DNA of 64,000 bases, taken from Rhodanobacter soli (GTDB taxonomy: Bacteria > Pseudomonadota > Gammaproteobacteria > Xanthomonadales > Rhodanobacteraceae). Of the stretch, positions 1 through 9,295 are shown one piece after another (positions within the stretch are counted from its first letter, which is position 1; each line of letters begins with the position of its first letter). A model generated the notes under the pieces. The model was given only the letters and a program-made list of their open reading frames with translations. It searched no databases and was not told the DNA's origin. The position numbers and the translations under genes were made by a program. Location: the NCBI RefSeq assembly GCF_040548735.1, contig NZ_JBEPSD010000001.1:248001-312000 (forward strand), in the 5' to 3' direction.

Positions 1-3000
1 CTGGTCGAGCGCTTCACCGCGAAGCCGTCTTCGCCGGACAGCCAGCCGGCGCGTTTCTCGCTCTCCAACATCAGCGTCCACGGCGGCGACATCCGCTTCG
101 ACGACCGCCTGCTGGGCGCGCAGCACCACATCGAGAAGCTCGAACTGGGCATCCCGTTCCTGGCCAACCTGCCCAGCTCCACCGACATTTTCGTGCAGCC
201 GCTGCTGGCCATGACGGTGGACGGCAGCGCGTTGCGCATCGACGGCCAGACCAAGCCGTTCGCCAGCGACCGCGAATCGACCATCGGCTTCCAGCTCGAC
301 CGGCTCGACCTGCCGCGCTACCTGGGCTATGTGCCGGCGGCGATGCCGGTGGCGATTCCCAAGGGCCTGCTCAGCGGCAAGTTGTCCCTGCACTTCGTGC
401 AGGCGCAGCCGACGCCGCAGTTGCAGCTCACCGGCAACCTGCAACTGGACGACTTCGCGCTCGACAGCAGTCGCGGCGAGGCCATCGCCAGGCTGGGACA
501 CGGCAACATCGAACTGACCGACGTGCAACCGCTGGCCTCGCGCTACCACCTCGGCGCAATGCAACTGGAACGCGCCGCGCTGTTCTACACACAGCATGCC
601 GGCGGCCACAGCAACTTCGATACGCTCATGCCGCCTCCGGCCAAGGCCGACGACAAGGCGCCGCCGACCGACCTGCGCATCGCCGCGCTCACGCTGCAGG
701 ACAGCGCGCTCACCTACGCCGACGCCAATCAGGCCAAGCTGCAGCTGACCCGACTGCATGGCAGTCTGCTCGGCCTGGGCACGCTCGCCGGACCACCCGG
801 CAAACTCGATCTGGCCAGCCAGCTTGCCGGCGGCAGCCTCAGCGCGCGGGGCGATGTCGACCTCGCCGCCAGCCGCTATGCCGGTGCGATCGAACTGAAA
901 CAGGTGGCTCTCGTGCCGCTGCAGGCGCTGGCCGCATCCGCCACCGCGGCACGCATCGCGAAAGGCAAGCTCGACGCCAGTGGCCAGCTGCGACTGGACT
1001 GGGGCAAGGCATTCAATGTCCACATCGAGCCGGCCCGACTCGGCATCAGCGACTTCGCGCTGGAGCCGCAGGCCAGGGGGCTGGCTGCACCGGTGGCCTG
1101 GCACAAGCTGGATGCCGGCATCACCCGCCTCGACCTGGCTACCCGCAACGCGCAACTGGACAAGGTCACGGTGAACGGCCTGCAGGTCGACGCCGTGCGT
1201 AAGCGCGACGACCGGATCAACCTGACCAGCCTGTTCGCCAGCAAGCATGCCGCACCTGCCAGCAATGACGAAGGCCCGGCCTGGCGCTGGAGCATCGCCC
1301 GCCTCAGCCTCGAACAGGGTTCGCTGCGTCTCACCGATCGCAGCATCGATGGTGCCAAACCGACATCGCTGCTCATCGAGGCGCTCAACGGCAATATCGA
1401 AGAACTCGGCGACAAGCTCGACCAGCCGCGCCGGGTCAAGCTGGAAGGCCGTATCGGCAAGGGCAGCTTCGCCACCGCCGGCACGCTGCAGCCGCTGCCC
1501 GCGGTGGCCGACCTGCAGCTGACCACCAAGCGGCTGGACATCGCCGGCTTCGTGCCCTATGCCAGCGTGCCGTTGAACGTGGACGTCACCAGCGCCCGCC
1601 TCAGCAGCGACGGCAAGCTGCATTACGACGGCCGCCACACTGAGCCCCGCTTCGACTACACGGGCAACGCCGCATTCGAGCGCGTGCGCATGCAGGACAA
1701 GCTCACCGGCGACGACTTCATGCGCTGGCGTTCGTTGAGCGGTTCGCGCATCGACCTGCGCTACGGTCATGGCACGCCGCGCGTGCATCTGGGCGGGCTG
1801 GTGCTGGATGCGTTCTACGCGCGCGTCATCGTCAACAGCAACGGACGCCTGAACCTGTCGGACGTGATCGCCAACGGCGAACAGGCGCCGGTATCGGTGA
1901 CCCGCGCCGCGAACAACACACCGGCGGCGCCGCAGCCGGCGCCCAGCGCACCCACGGCGCCCGCCGCGGACATCCGTATCGGCGAGGTTACCCTGGCCAA
2001 CGGCCAGCTCAACTACACCGACAACTTCATCAAGCCGAACTACACCGCCAACCTCACCAGCCTCACCGGCAGGATCGGCGCGTTCGGCACCACCGCCGGC
2101 GAACCGCCCGCCGAACTCGTGGGGCAGGCGAAACTGGACGATGCCTCGCCGGTGGACATCAGCGGCAGCATCAACCCGCTGCTGCCGGTGGCCTTCCTCG
2201 ACATCAAGGGCAAGGCGACCGACGTCGAGCTGACACGGCTCAGCGCCTACTCCGGCAAGTACACCGGCTACCCCATCACCAAGGGCCGGCTGACCGCCGA
2301 CGTGCACTACCTGCTGGACCAGGGCAAGCTCAACGCGGACAACCACATCTTCATCACCCAGCTGACCTTCGGCGAGCGCATGAATAGTCCCGGCGTGTCG
2401 CACCTGCCGGTGAAGCTGGCGGTGGCCCTGCTGAAGGATACCGAGGGCAATATCGACGTGAACGTGCCGGTGTCCGGCTCGCTGGACGATCCGCAGTTCA
2501 GCCTCGGCGGCATGATCATGCGCGCGTTCGGCAACCTCATCGCCAAGGCGGCCACCGCGCCGTTCCGCCTGCTTGCCTCGGCATTCGGCGGCAGCCACGA
2601 GGATCTCGGTTACGTCGAGTTTGCGCCGGGTTCGGCGGTGCTGAGTGGACCCGCCAAGGATCGCCTCGGCCAGATCGTGCAGATGCTCAGCCGCAAGCCC
2701 GCGCTCACCCTGGACATCAGCGGCCGCGTGGATCCGTCGCTGGACGAAGCCGGCTTGCGCAAGGTGACCGTGGATGACCAGATCCGCCGCGAGAAGCTGG
2801 CCAAGGAATCGGGCGACAAGATCGCCACGGACGCCTCGGCAACGACGCTGGCCGAGGTGACGGTGACGCCGGATGAACACGAGCGCTATCTCCGTCGCGC
2901 TTACCGGCACGCCGACTTCGAGAAACCGAAGAATGTCCTCGGCCTCAGCAAGTCGCTGGAGCCGGACGAGATGCGCAGCCTGCTGGAAACCCACGTGAAC

Positions 3001-3171
3001 ACGGACGCCGCCGCGATGCGCGCGCTGGCCGAGCGCCGCGCCGCCGCCGTGCAGGACTGGCTGCACGGCAAGCTGGACGACAAGCGGATCGCGATCAAGT
3101 CGCCCAGGCTCGACGCCTCGGGCATCAATGACAAGGGCAAGAGCACGCGCGCGGATTTCGGCCTGCACTGA
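1..3171 (+). CDS. DUF748 / AsmA-like envelope protein, 5' truncated by window
   Basis: The reading frame is open from base 1, so the true start lies outside the window; at least 1056 residues are encoded here. The visible part is a long succession of beta-strand-rich repeats with alternating hydrophobic residues, typical of DUF748/AsmA-like proteins that span or line the periplasm. Near the C-terminus there is an OmpA-like stretch ([20 protein letters not shown] followed by a [10 protein letters not shown] segment), and a proline/alanine-rich hinge (around 1910-1965) separates two repeat blocks. AsmA-like proteins are implicated in lipid transport and outer-membrane integrity; the function of DUF748 members is not established. 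The stop at 3169-3171 is followed 79 bases later by kbl. Confidence 0.8.
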   Translation: MVERFTAKPSSPDSQPARFSLSNISVHGGDIRFDDRLLGAQHHIEKLELGIPFLANLPSSTDIFVQPLLAMTVDGSALRIDGQTKPFASDRESTIGFQLDRLDLPRYLGYVPAAMPVAIPKGLLSGKLSLHFVQAQPTPQLQLTGNLQLDDFALDSSRGEAIARLGHGNIELTDVQPLASRYHLGAMQLERAALFYTQHAGGHSNFDTLMPPPAKADDKAPPTDLRIAALTLQDSALTYADANQAKLQLTRLHGSLLGLGTLAGPPGKLDLASQLAGGSLSARGDVDLAASRYAGAIELKQVALVPLQALAASATAARIAKGKLDASGQLRLDWGKAFNVHIEPARLGISDFALEPQARGLAAPVAWHKLDAGITRLDLATRNAQLDKVTVNGLQVDAVRKRDDRINLTSLFASKHAAPASNDEGPAWRWSIARLSLEQGSLRLTDRSIDGAKPTSLLIEALNGNIEELGDKLDQPRRVKLEGRIGKGSFATAGTLQPLPAVADLQLTTKRLDIAGFVPYASVPLNVDVTSARLSSDGKLHYDGRHTEPRFDYTGNAAFERVRMQDKLTGDDFMRWRSLSGSRIDLRYGHGTPRVHLGGLVLDAFYARVIVNSNGRLNLSDVIANGEQAPVSVTRAANNTPAAPQPAPSAPTAPAADIRIGEVTLANGQLNYTDNFIKPNYTANLTSLTGRIGAFGTTAGEPPAELVGQAKLDDASPVDISGSINPLLPVAFLDIKGKATDVELTRLSAYSGKYTGYPITKGRLTADVHYLLDQGKLNADNHIFITQLTFGERMNSPGVSHLPVKLAVALLKDTEGNIDVNVPVSGSLDDPQFSLGGMIMRAFGNLIAKAATAPFRLLASAFGGSHEDLGYVEFAPGSAVLSGPAKDRLGQIVQMLSRKPALTLDISGRVDPSLDEAGLRKVTVDDQIRREKLAKESGDKIATDASATTLAEVTVTPDEHERYLRRAYRHADFEKPKNVLGLSKSLEPDEMRSLLETHVNTDAAAMRALAERRAAAVQDWLHGKLDDKRIAIKSPRLDASGINDKGKSTRADFGLH

Positions 3172-3250
3172 TCACCGCGCAGCACGACCGCATGCGCAGC
3201 GATCGGCTGGCGTCCTACAATGGCGCTTTGTCCAACGGCCGGAATTCCCC

Positions 3251-4450
3251 ATGAGCTACTCAGCCAAGGCGCGCTACGCCAGCGAACTCGACGCCATCCG
3301 CGAACAAGGCCTGTTCAAGGCCGAGCGCATCATCACCTCGCCGCAGTCCGCCGAGATCGAGCTGGAAGGCGGCCGCAGGGTGCTGAACTTCTGCGCCAAC
3401 AACTACCTGGGACTGGCCGACCATCCAGAGGTGATCCAGGCTGCCAAGGACGCGCTGGACACGCACGGCTTCGGCATGGCCAGCGTGCGTTTCATCTGCG
3501 GCACGCAGGACCTGCACAAGCAGCTGGAAGCGAAGATCGCCGCGTTCTTCGGCACCGAGGACACCATCCTCTACGCCGCCTGCTTCGACGCCAACGGCGG
3601 CCTGTTCGAACCGCTGCTGGGCGAGGAAGACGCGGTGATCTCCGACGCGCTCAACCACGCCTCGATCATCGACGGCATCCGCCTGTGCAAGGCCAAGCGC
3701 TTCCGCTACGCCAACAGCGACATGGCGGACCTGGAGAAGCAGCTGCAGGCGGCCGACGCGGCCGGCGCGCGCACCAAGCTGATCAGCAGCGATGGCGCGT
3801 TCTCGATGGACGGCTTCATCGCCAAGCTCGACCAGATCACCGCACTGGCAGCGAAGTACAACGCCATGGTGCACATCGACGAATGCCATTGCACCGGCTT
3901 CCTCGGCGACAGCGGCCGCGGTTCGGCCGAGGTCAACGGCGTGATGGACAAGATCGACATCTTCACCGGCACGCTGGGCAAGGCGCTCGGTGGCGCGCTG
4001 GGCGGGTTCACCACCGGCCGCAAGGAAGTGATCGAGCTACTGCGCCAACGCTCGCGCCCGTACCTGTTCTCCAACTCGCTGCCGCCGCACGTGGTCGCCG
4101 CCGCGATCAAGGTGTTCGACATGCTGGCCAGCGCCGGCGACCTGCGCGACAGGCTCAAGGAAAACACGCGCTACTTCCGCGAGCAGATGACCGCCGCCGG
4201 CTTCGACATCAAGCCGGGCGTGCACCCGATCGTGCCGGTGATGATCTACGACGCACCGAAGGCGCAGGCGATGGCCGCCGCCCTGCTGGAGGAAGGCATC
4301 TACGTCACCGGCTTCTTCTACCCCGTGGTGCCGCAGGGTCAGGCGCGCATCCGCACGCAGATGAGCGCGGCGCATACCCGCGAGCATCTCGACCGGGCGA
4401 TTACCGCGTTCACCAAGGTGGGCCGGAAGCTGGGTGTGATCGGCGGCTGA
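3251..4450 (+). CDS. kbl: 2-amino-3-ketobutyrate CoA ligase (glycine C-acetyltransferase)
   Basis: A 399-residue PLP enzyme of the alpha-oxoamine synthase family that cleaves 2-amino-3-ketobutyrate with CoA to glycine and acetyl-CoA, the second step of threonine catabolism. The sequence shows the family N-terminus ([17 protein letters not shown]), the glycine-rich [13 protein letters not shown] segment, the [15 protein letters not shown]-contact region and the Schiff-base lysine K244 in [14 protein letters not shown]. The length equals the usual 398-400 residues. An in-frame extension upstream to 3128 overlaps the preceding gene; the start at 3251 gives the normal N-terminus [14 protein letters not shown]. 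The usual partner tdh (threonine dehydrogenase) is not in the window. Confidence 0.95.
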   Translation: MSYSAKARYASELDAIREQGLFKAERIITSPQSAEIELEGGRRVLNFCANNYLGLADHPEVIQAAKDALDTHGFGMASVRFICGTQDLHKQLEAKIAAFFGTEDTILYAACFDANGGLFEPLLGEEDAVISDALNHASIIDGIRLCKAKRFRYANSDMADLEKQLQAADAAGARTKLISSDGAFSMDGFIAKLDQITALAAKYNAMVHIDECHCTGFLGDSGRGSAEVNGVMDKIDIFTGTLGKALGGALGGFTTGRKEVIELLRQRSRPYLFSNSLPPHVVAAAIKVFDMLASAGDLRDRLKENTRYFREQMTAAGFDIKPGVHPIVPVMIYDAPKAQAMAAALLEEGIYVTGFFYPVVPQGQARIRTQMSAAHTREHLDRAITAFTKVGRKLGVIGG

Positions 4451-4456
4451 CGGCAC

Positions 4457-5230
4457 TCAACCTTTGCGGGCGTCGAGCGCTTCCACTTCGTCCGCACTCA
4501 GCTGTCGCCACTGCCCTTTCGCCAGTTCGCCCAGCGCAAGCGGCCCGATGGACACCCGGATCAGCCGCAGCACGTCGAAACCCAGGGCAGCCAGCAACCG
4601 GCGGATATGCCGGTTGCGGCCTTCGTCCAGCACCACCTCAAGCCAGGCATTCTTCTCGCCCGCGCGCAACAACGTGACCCGGCGCGCTTTCAGCAAATCA
4701 CCGGCATCGTCGATACCCACCAGCATCGCGGCCAGTGCTGCTGCATCCGGCTGGCCGGCCACCTGTACGTGGTAGGTCTTGTCCAGATGCATGGCCGGGT
4801 CGGTAATGCCAGCCGCCCAAGTGGTGTCGTTGCTCAACAACAGCAGGCCTTCGCTGGCCTTGTCCAGCCGACCGACCGGCCCCAGCCAAGGCAGGCCGGC
4901 GGCAGCCAGCGCAGTGTAGACCGTCGCGCGGCCATGCTCGTCGGCCGCGCTGACCACGAGGCCTCGTGGCTTGTTGAAGGCGACATAGACGCACTCGGCC
5001 GGCTTCACCGGCTGGCCATCGACGGCAACCTGCTGCCGATCGATCAAGGTCGGGTGATACGGATCACGCACCACGCGTCCGTCCAGGCTGACGCGGCCGG
5101 CGCGGATCCACTGTTCGGCCTGGCTGCGCGAGCAGGTGCCCAGTTTGGACAACACGCGGGCCAACCCATGCCGTGGCGATTGCGCGGATGTGGAGAAACG
5201 GACGGAGCGAGGAGCAGGTGGGCGAGGCAT
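4457..5230 (-). CDS. RsuA/RluB/E/F-family pseudouridine synthase
   Basis: A 257-residue protein with an N-terminal S4 RNA-binding domain (about residues 20-75, ARVLSKLGTCSRSQAEQWI) and a pseudouridine synthase catalytic domain with the signature GRLDKASEGLLLL, in which the Asp is the catalytic residue. Later motifs EGRNRHIRRLLAALGF and LIRVSIGPL are typical of the RsuA branch acting on rRNA stem-loops. The exact target base (23S such as RluE/RluF type, or 16S) cannot be told from sequence alone. The start at 5230 is preferred over one 20 codons upstream because the upstream part is not family-like. The gene faces kbl tail to tail. Confidence 0.85.
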   Translation of the reverse strand: MPRPPAPRSVRFSTSAQSPRHGLARVLSKLGTCSRSQAEQWIRAGRVSLDGRVVRDPYHPTLIDRQQVAVDGQPVKPAECVYVAFNKPRGLVVSAADEHGRATVYTALAAAGLPWLGPVGRLDKASEGLLLLSNDTTWAAGITDPAMHLDKTYHVQVAGQPDAAALAAMLVGIDDAGDLLKARRVTLLRAGEKNAWLEVVLDEGRNRHIRRLLAALGFDVLRLIRVSIGPLALGELAKGQWRQLSADEVEALDARKG

Positions 5231-5300
5231 TGCACCAGCGTATAGGTCGGGACCACGGTGCGACAAGAAGATGCCGCCCTGCGCCGGCAACTGACAGGCA

Positions 5301-5330
5301 AAAAAAAACCCGGCCGAAGCCGGGTTTTTT
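5301..5330 (-). terminator. bidirectional rho-independent terminator
   Basis: The stem CCCGGC/GCCGGG with a CGAA loop at 5309-5324 is flanked by eight A on one side and six T on the other, so it can stop transcripts from either strand. It lies directly downstream of the ompA-like gene on the minus strand. Confidence 0.9.
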
Positions 5331-5354
5331 CGTTACTGCGTTGTCACGGTTCGA

Positions 5355-6464
5355 TTACTGCTGAACCTGCAGCTCCGTACGACGGTTCTGCGCGCGACCG
5401 GCATCGGTCTCGTTGTCGCCGATCGGGTTGCTTTCACCGTGACCGATCGGGCCTTCCAGACGGCTGGCATCGATGCCATGGCTGGTCAGGTAGTTGTAGA
5501 CGATCGAGGCACGACGCTCGGACAGGCTCTGGTTGTACTCGTCGGTACCCTTCGAGTCGGTGTAACCGGCAACCGTCACGTGCACCTGCGGGTAACGCTG
5601 CAGGGTATCGACAGCCTGGTTCAGCACGGCGATCGAATCAGCGCTCGGCTCGGCCAGCGACTTCGAGATGTCGGTCTCGCCCTTCTTCGGGCGATCGAAC
5701 TTGAAGTTCACGCCGCGCAGGTCGATCACGACCTTCTGCGGGCAGCCGTCCGGACCCACGATCGTGCCGGCAGCCGTGCCCGGGCACTTGTCGTCGCAGT
5801 CGTTGACGCTGTCGCCATCGCTGTCCATCGTCGAGCAATCAGCCGGCGGCGGGGTCGCCGCGACCGGAGCCGGAGCCGCCGCCGGAGCGCCGAAACGCGA
5901 CACGATGCTGAAGCCCAGGAACCAGTCGCCATAGCCGTCCATTTCCGGCTGGGTCTTGTTGTCCCAGTCATAGCGGTAACCAGCTTCGATACGCACGTCG
6001 GAGCTGTCGGTGACCGTCTTGGAGATGCCGCCGCCCAGCTCGGCCGCCGGGGACCAGCCGCTGTCACCGCTGCTGTGATGGTTACTACCCATCACGCCAG
6101 CCAGCAGGTACGGACGCCAGGCGTTCCAATCACCCGCATAGAAACGCACCGCGGCACCGACACTGTTGTTGGCCCAGCTACCACCGGCGTCGGTATCGCG
6201 CTTGGTGCGATCGATGAACAAGTCAAGCGATGCATTCGGCGAAATGAAGCGACCCACACCCAGGCCGTAATAGAACTGGCGGCTATTGGTATTGCGGTCG
6301 GTGTCGTTGTAATAACCACCCACGGTCGGTGCGATATACCAGCGCCCGTCATAGGACGAGGTGGCCGACTCGGTGGTTGCGGGAGCAGTCGTGTCCTGCG
6401 CATGAACGGCACCTACGCCGCCCAGGGCCAGCGCAATCAGAAAATACAAGCCCTTACGTTTCAT
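5355..6464 (-). CDS. OmpA-family outer-membrane protein with TSP3 linker
   Basis: A 369-residue exported protein. Residues 1-21 form a signal peptide (MKRKGLYFLIALALGGVGAVHA, cleaved before QD). Residues about 25-190 are an eight-strand OmpA/OprF-type beta-barrel with alternating aromatic strands. A Cys/Asp-rich thrombospondin type-3 linker follows (DSDGDSVNDCDDKCPGT), then the OmpA C-terminal peptidoglycan-binding domain (about 250-369) with TVAGYTDSKGTDEYNQSLSE and GRAQNRRTEL containing the diaminopimelate-contacting Asp and Arg. The start at 6464 is chosen over 6479 because GAGGAG lies at the right distance. The gene is monocistronic, with a terminator at 5301-5330. It is likely structural (outer-membrane to cell-wall tether) with possible small-pore activity. 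Confidence 0.92.
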   Translation of the reverse strand: MKRKGLYFLIALALGGVGAVHAQDTTAPATTESATSSYDGRWYIAPTVGGYYNDTDRNTNSRQFYYGLGVGRFISPNASLDLFIDRTKRDTDAGGSWANNSVGAAVRFYAGDWNAWRPYLLAGVMGSNHHSSGDSGWSPAAELGGGISKTVTDSSDVRIEAGYRYDWDNKTQPEMDGYGDWFLGFSIVSRFGAPAAAPAPVAATPPPADCSTMDSDGDSVNDCDDKCPGTAAGTIVGPDGCPQKVVIDLRGVNFKFDRPKKGETDISKSLAEPSADSIAVLNQAVDTLQRYPQVHVTVAGYTDSKGTDEYNQSLSERRASIVYNYLTSHGIDASRLEGPIGHGESNPIGDNETDAGRAQNRRTELQVQQ

Positions 6465-6815
6465 CAGGTGTCTCCTCATTTATTAGGTTTCGCGTCCGTT
6501 CAACCCCAACCGGAAGTCGCGCGTCAGAACTGAACTACGTCATTCAGAGCATTTACAGCCCCTGCTTGGCGTTTATGCGACAAGCGGCGGGGATTGTAGC
6601 AAAATCGTTAAGCAGAGAGCATTTCAACAACAATGGAGCCATTTGCTGGTGAGGCTTCGTTCAGGAAAGTTCATTAGCCCGCAGACTGCATGCATCTTTC
6701 AAATCCCATCCCGGTCTGGCATGCAGCGTTGTTTGTCAGAGAGAACGGCAAACGGTCGGCCGGGCGCAGCCTATGGCGGTCTCCGTCCAGGCTTAATCTT
6801 CCACTCACATCGTCT
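6465..6815. other. 351-bp intergenic region, promoter region of ompA-like gene
   Basis: This stretch lies between the 3' end of prpD and the start of the ompA-like gene, both on the minus strand. The ompA-proximal half is relatively AT-rich and must hold its promoter and 5' UTR, including the GAGGAG ribosome site just before 6464. I found no convincing -35/-10 pair with correct spacing, no RNA gene and no credible ORF. Small ORFs here have no family character. Confidence 0.5.
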
Positions 6816-8267
6816 TTACAATGTGAAGAGCCCCAGGAAGTGATTGAGCGGCATCGCGTCCAGCTTCGCCGAATCCTTCACTGCAGCCATGATTGCCTTG
6901 ACCTGATGCGCCGGCAAATGGTCGCGCATGGCCGCCTCGAACTTCTGCAGCAGCACCGGGATGCCTTCGGCGCGGCGCTTGCGATGGCCGATCGGATAAT
7001 CGATCGAAACTTTCTCGCTGCTGCTGCCGTCCTTGAAGAACACCTGCACCGAATTGCCGATATAGCGCTTGGCGGGGTCGAAGTAGTCGCGCGTGAACTG
7101 CGGGTTCTCGATAACCGTCATCTTGTCGCGCAGCGCGTCGATGCGGGGATCGGCGGCCACATCGTCGTTGTAGTCGCTGGCCACCAGCCGGCCGAAGATC
7201 AGCGGCACGGCCACCATGTACTGGATGCAGTGGTCGCGGTCGGCGTAGTTCGCCAGCGGGCCGGTCTTGTCGATGATGCGGCAGCCGGCTTCCTGCGTCT
7301 CGATGACGATCTTCTCGATCTGGTCGAGCCTGTCCGCCACTTCGCCATGCAGCTGCATCGCGCACTCCACCGCGGTCTGCGCGTGGAACTCGGCCGGGTA
7401 GCTGATCTTGAACAGCACGTTCTCCATCACGTAGCTGCCGAACGGACGCTCGAACTCGAACGGCTTGCCCTTGAACGCCACGTCGTAGAAGCCCCAGGTC
7501 TTTGCCGACAGGGCCGACGGATAGCCGACCACGCCGCGATATACCGCATTGATGGCGTGGGTCACCGCGCGGCGGCAAGCATCGCCGGCGGCCCAGCTCT
7601 TGCGCGGACCGGTGTTCGGCGCGTGGCGATAGGTGCGCAGAGCGCCGTTGTCGATCCAGCTGTGCGACACGGCGGTGGTGATCTGCTCCTTGCTGCCGCC
7701 GAGCATCGCGGTGGCGACGGCGGTGGATGCCAGCCGCACCAGGATCACATGGTCCTGGCCGACCCGGTTGAAGCTGTTCAGCAGCGCATAACAACCCTGG
7801 ATTTCGTGCGCCTTGATCGCATAGCCCAACACGTCGCGCACGGTCAGCGGCTGGCCACCTTCGCGTTCCGCCTTGCGGCTGAGGTAATCGCCCACCGCCA
7901 GGATGCTGCCGAGGTTGTCCGAGGGGTGGCCCCACTCGGCCGCCAGCCAGGTGTCGTTGAAGTCGAGCCAGCGGATCTGCGTACCGATCGCGAACGCGGC
8001 CTGCACCGGATCCAGTTCATGACTGGTACCCGGCACGCGCGCGCCGCCCGGCAGCGTGGCGCCCGGCACCAGCGGGCCGAGGTGCTTCACGCACTCGGGG
8101 AACTTCATCGCCAGCATCGCGGTGCCGAGGGAGTCCAGCAACATGTAGCGCGCGGTGTCGTAGGCCTCCTTCGAATCGATCTGGTAGTCGACGACGTAGT
8201 CGGCGATGTCGACCAACGGCCGGTCGGGATCGGGACGGACGGCGGAACGGATGTCGTGCGCACTCAT
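6816..8267 (-). CDS. prpD: 2-methylcitrate dehydratase (MmgE/PrpD family)
   Basis: A 483-residue enzyme that dehydrates 2-methylcitrate to 2-methyl-cis-aconitate in the methylcitrate cycle for propionyl-CoA. The N-terminus DIADYVVDYQIDSKEAYDTA, the WLDFNDTWLAAEWGHPSDN segment, the NTGPRKSWAAGDACRRAV segment and the C-terminal FFKDGSSSEKVSIDYPIGHR region are diagnostic of PrpD rather than of other MmgE proteins, and the length matches the E. coli enzyme (483). The start at 8267 removes a 38-residue upstream extension that has no family similarity. The gene is separated from prpC-prpB (13.9-16.0 kb) by the TerC and amyloid-like loci, which is unusual because prp genes are normally contiguous. 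Confidence 0.94.
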   Translation of the reverse strand: MSAHDIRSAVRPDPDRPLVDIADYVVDYQIDSKEAYDTARYMLLDSLGTAMLAMKFPECVKHLGPLVPGATLPGGARVPGTSHELDPVQAAFAIGTQIRWLDFNDTWLAAEWGHPSDNLGSILAVGDYLSRKAEREGGQPLTVRDVLGYAIKAHEIQGCYALLNSFNRVGQDHVILVRLASTAVATAMLGGSKEQITTAVSHSWIDNGALRTYRHAPNTGPRKSWAAGDACRRAVTHAINAVYRGVVGYPSALSAKTWGFYDVAFKGKPFEFERPFGSYVMENVLFKISYPAEFHAQTAVECAMQLHGEVADRLDQIEKIVIETQEAGCRIIDKTGPLANYADRDHCIQYMVAVPLIFGRLVASDYNDDVAADPRIDALRDKMTVIENPQFTRDYFDPAKRYIGNSVQVFFKDGSSSEKVSIDYPIGHRKRRAEGIPVLLQKFEAAMRDHLPAHQVKAIMAAVKDSAKLDAMPLNHFLGLFTL

Positions 8268-8337
8268 GACGGAATCTCGCGGCAGGGAAAACCGCCATTT
8301 TAGCCGACTGCGACGGCAAGGATGCCCTGTGCGTCGC

Positions 8338-8367
8338 TTGACCGCGACCATGCCGCCCGCCGACAAT
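8338..8367 (+). promoter_or_regulatory. candidate sigma-70 promoter for riboswitch-terC transcript
   Basis: TTGACC (8338-8343, 5/6 to the -35 consensus) and GACAAT (8362-8367, 4/6 to the -10 consensus) are separated by 18 bp. A start site about 7 bases downstream (near 8374) would begin the RNA exactly at the 5' strand of the predicted P1 helix of the riboswitch at 8375, which supports both calls. Confidence 0.6.
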
Positions 8368-8374
8368 CGCCGCT

Positions 8375-8494
8375 CACCCAAAAGGGAGTAGTTCCCGCGG
8401 CAGGCTCATCTGCCCCGGTGCGGTGATCGTCAACACGAGCGAGGCTTCGCTCCGGTCATCCGGCAGTTATCTTGCGAACGAGACTTTTGCGGTG
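8375..8494 (+). promoter_or_regulatory. candidate yybP-ykoY (Mn2+) riboswitch
   Basis: The leader of the TerC-like gene carries the hallmark GGGAGTAG (8384-8391) followed about 35 bases later by CGTCAACACGAG (8428-8439), as in yybP-ykoY aptamers. A closing P1 helix is visible: CACCCAAAAG (8375-8384) pairs with CTTTTGCGGTG (8484-8494) with a single bulged C. The element lies between a plausible promoter and the start codon at 8552. A strong GC hairpin (8497-8517) follows and may form part of the expression platform; it has no T-tract, so translational control is more likely than termination. yybP-ykoY RNAs bind Mn2+ and commonly precede Mn exporters including TerC-family genes. Confidence 0.78.
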
Positions 8495-8551
8495 GTCACG
8501 GGCCGCGCGCGCCCGTGCCCGCTGCATTCTCAGACGCGCATGGAAACCTGC

Positions 8552-9238
8552 ATGGAATTCGGTCCCGACTTTCTCTCCGGCCTGCTGGCCATCATCCTGC
8601 TCGACCTCGTGCTGGCTGGCGACAACGCCATCGTCATCGCCATGGCCGCCAGCCGCCTGCCCAAGGAACTGCAGAAGAAGGCGGTGTTCTGGGGCACGTT
8701 CGGTGCCGTCGCGGTTCGCTTCGCGCTCACTGCCGTCGTCGTCTACCTGCTCAAGCTGCCGGGATTGATGCTGGCCGGCGGCGTGCTGCTGCTGCCGATC
8801 GCCTGGAAGCTGCTGAACCACGGCGACGACGAAGGGCCCAATATCAAGGCCGGCAATACGTTCTGGAGCGCGCTGCGCACGATCATCGCCGCCGACGCAC
8901 TGATGGGCCTGGACAACGTGCTGGCCATCGCCGGCGCATCGAAGGGACATCTGCTTCTGGTCATCCTGGGCCTGCTCATCAGCGTGCCGCTGGTGGTCTG
9001 GGGCTCGACCCTGATCCTGAAGCTGATCGATCGCTTTCCCATCATCATGTACATCGGCGCCGCTGCGATTGCGATCACGGCCGGGCGCATGATCGCCCAC
9101 GACCATCTGGTCAGCGGCTGGTTCGACGCGCACAGCTGGGCGAAGTACGGCCTGGACGCACTGGCAGTGATCGCCATCTGCGGCGGCGGCTGGCTGCTGC
9201 AGCGGCGACGGCAGCGCCTGAAGCTGTCCGCTGACTGA
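8552..9238 (+). CDS. TerC/YjbE-family integral membrane protein, probable Mn2+ exporter
   Basis: A 228-residue polytopic inner-membrane protein with about seven hydrophobic segments. The N-terminus MEFGPDFLSGLLAIILLDLV followed by LAGDNAIVIAMAASRLP, and the second acidic motif ADALMGLDNVLAIAG, are the paired Asp-containing repeats of the TerC/YjbE family. The start at 8552 is chosen because it gives the family N-terminus; an in-frame ATG four codons upstream (8540) is possible. YjbE/TerC proteins export manganese or support Mn loading of exported proteins. The riboswitch-type leader at 8375-8494 predicts induction by excess Mn2+. Transcription is divergent from prpD. Confidence 0.88.
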   Translation: MEFGPDFLSGLLAIILLDLVLAGDNAIVIAMAASRLPKELQKKAVFWGTFGAVAVRFALTAVVVYLLKLPGLMLAGGVLLLPIAWKLLNHGDDEGPNIKAGNTFWSALRTIIAADALMGLDNVLAIAGASKGHLLLVILGLLISVPLVVWGSTLILKLIDRFPIIMYIGAAAIAITAGRMIAHDHLVSGWFDAHSWAKYGLDALAVIAICGGGWLLQRRRQRLKLSAD

Positions 9239-9295
9239 GACCAAGACGCACGACGAGGCGGGGTCCGGCCATGCTCGTCGAAAGTCTCCGGCACG

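Noticed and set aside
8497-8517. Rho-independent terminator in the riboswitch leader
   Set aside because: CACGGGC/GCCCGTG hairpin has no following T-run, so it is not an intrinsic terminator.
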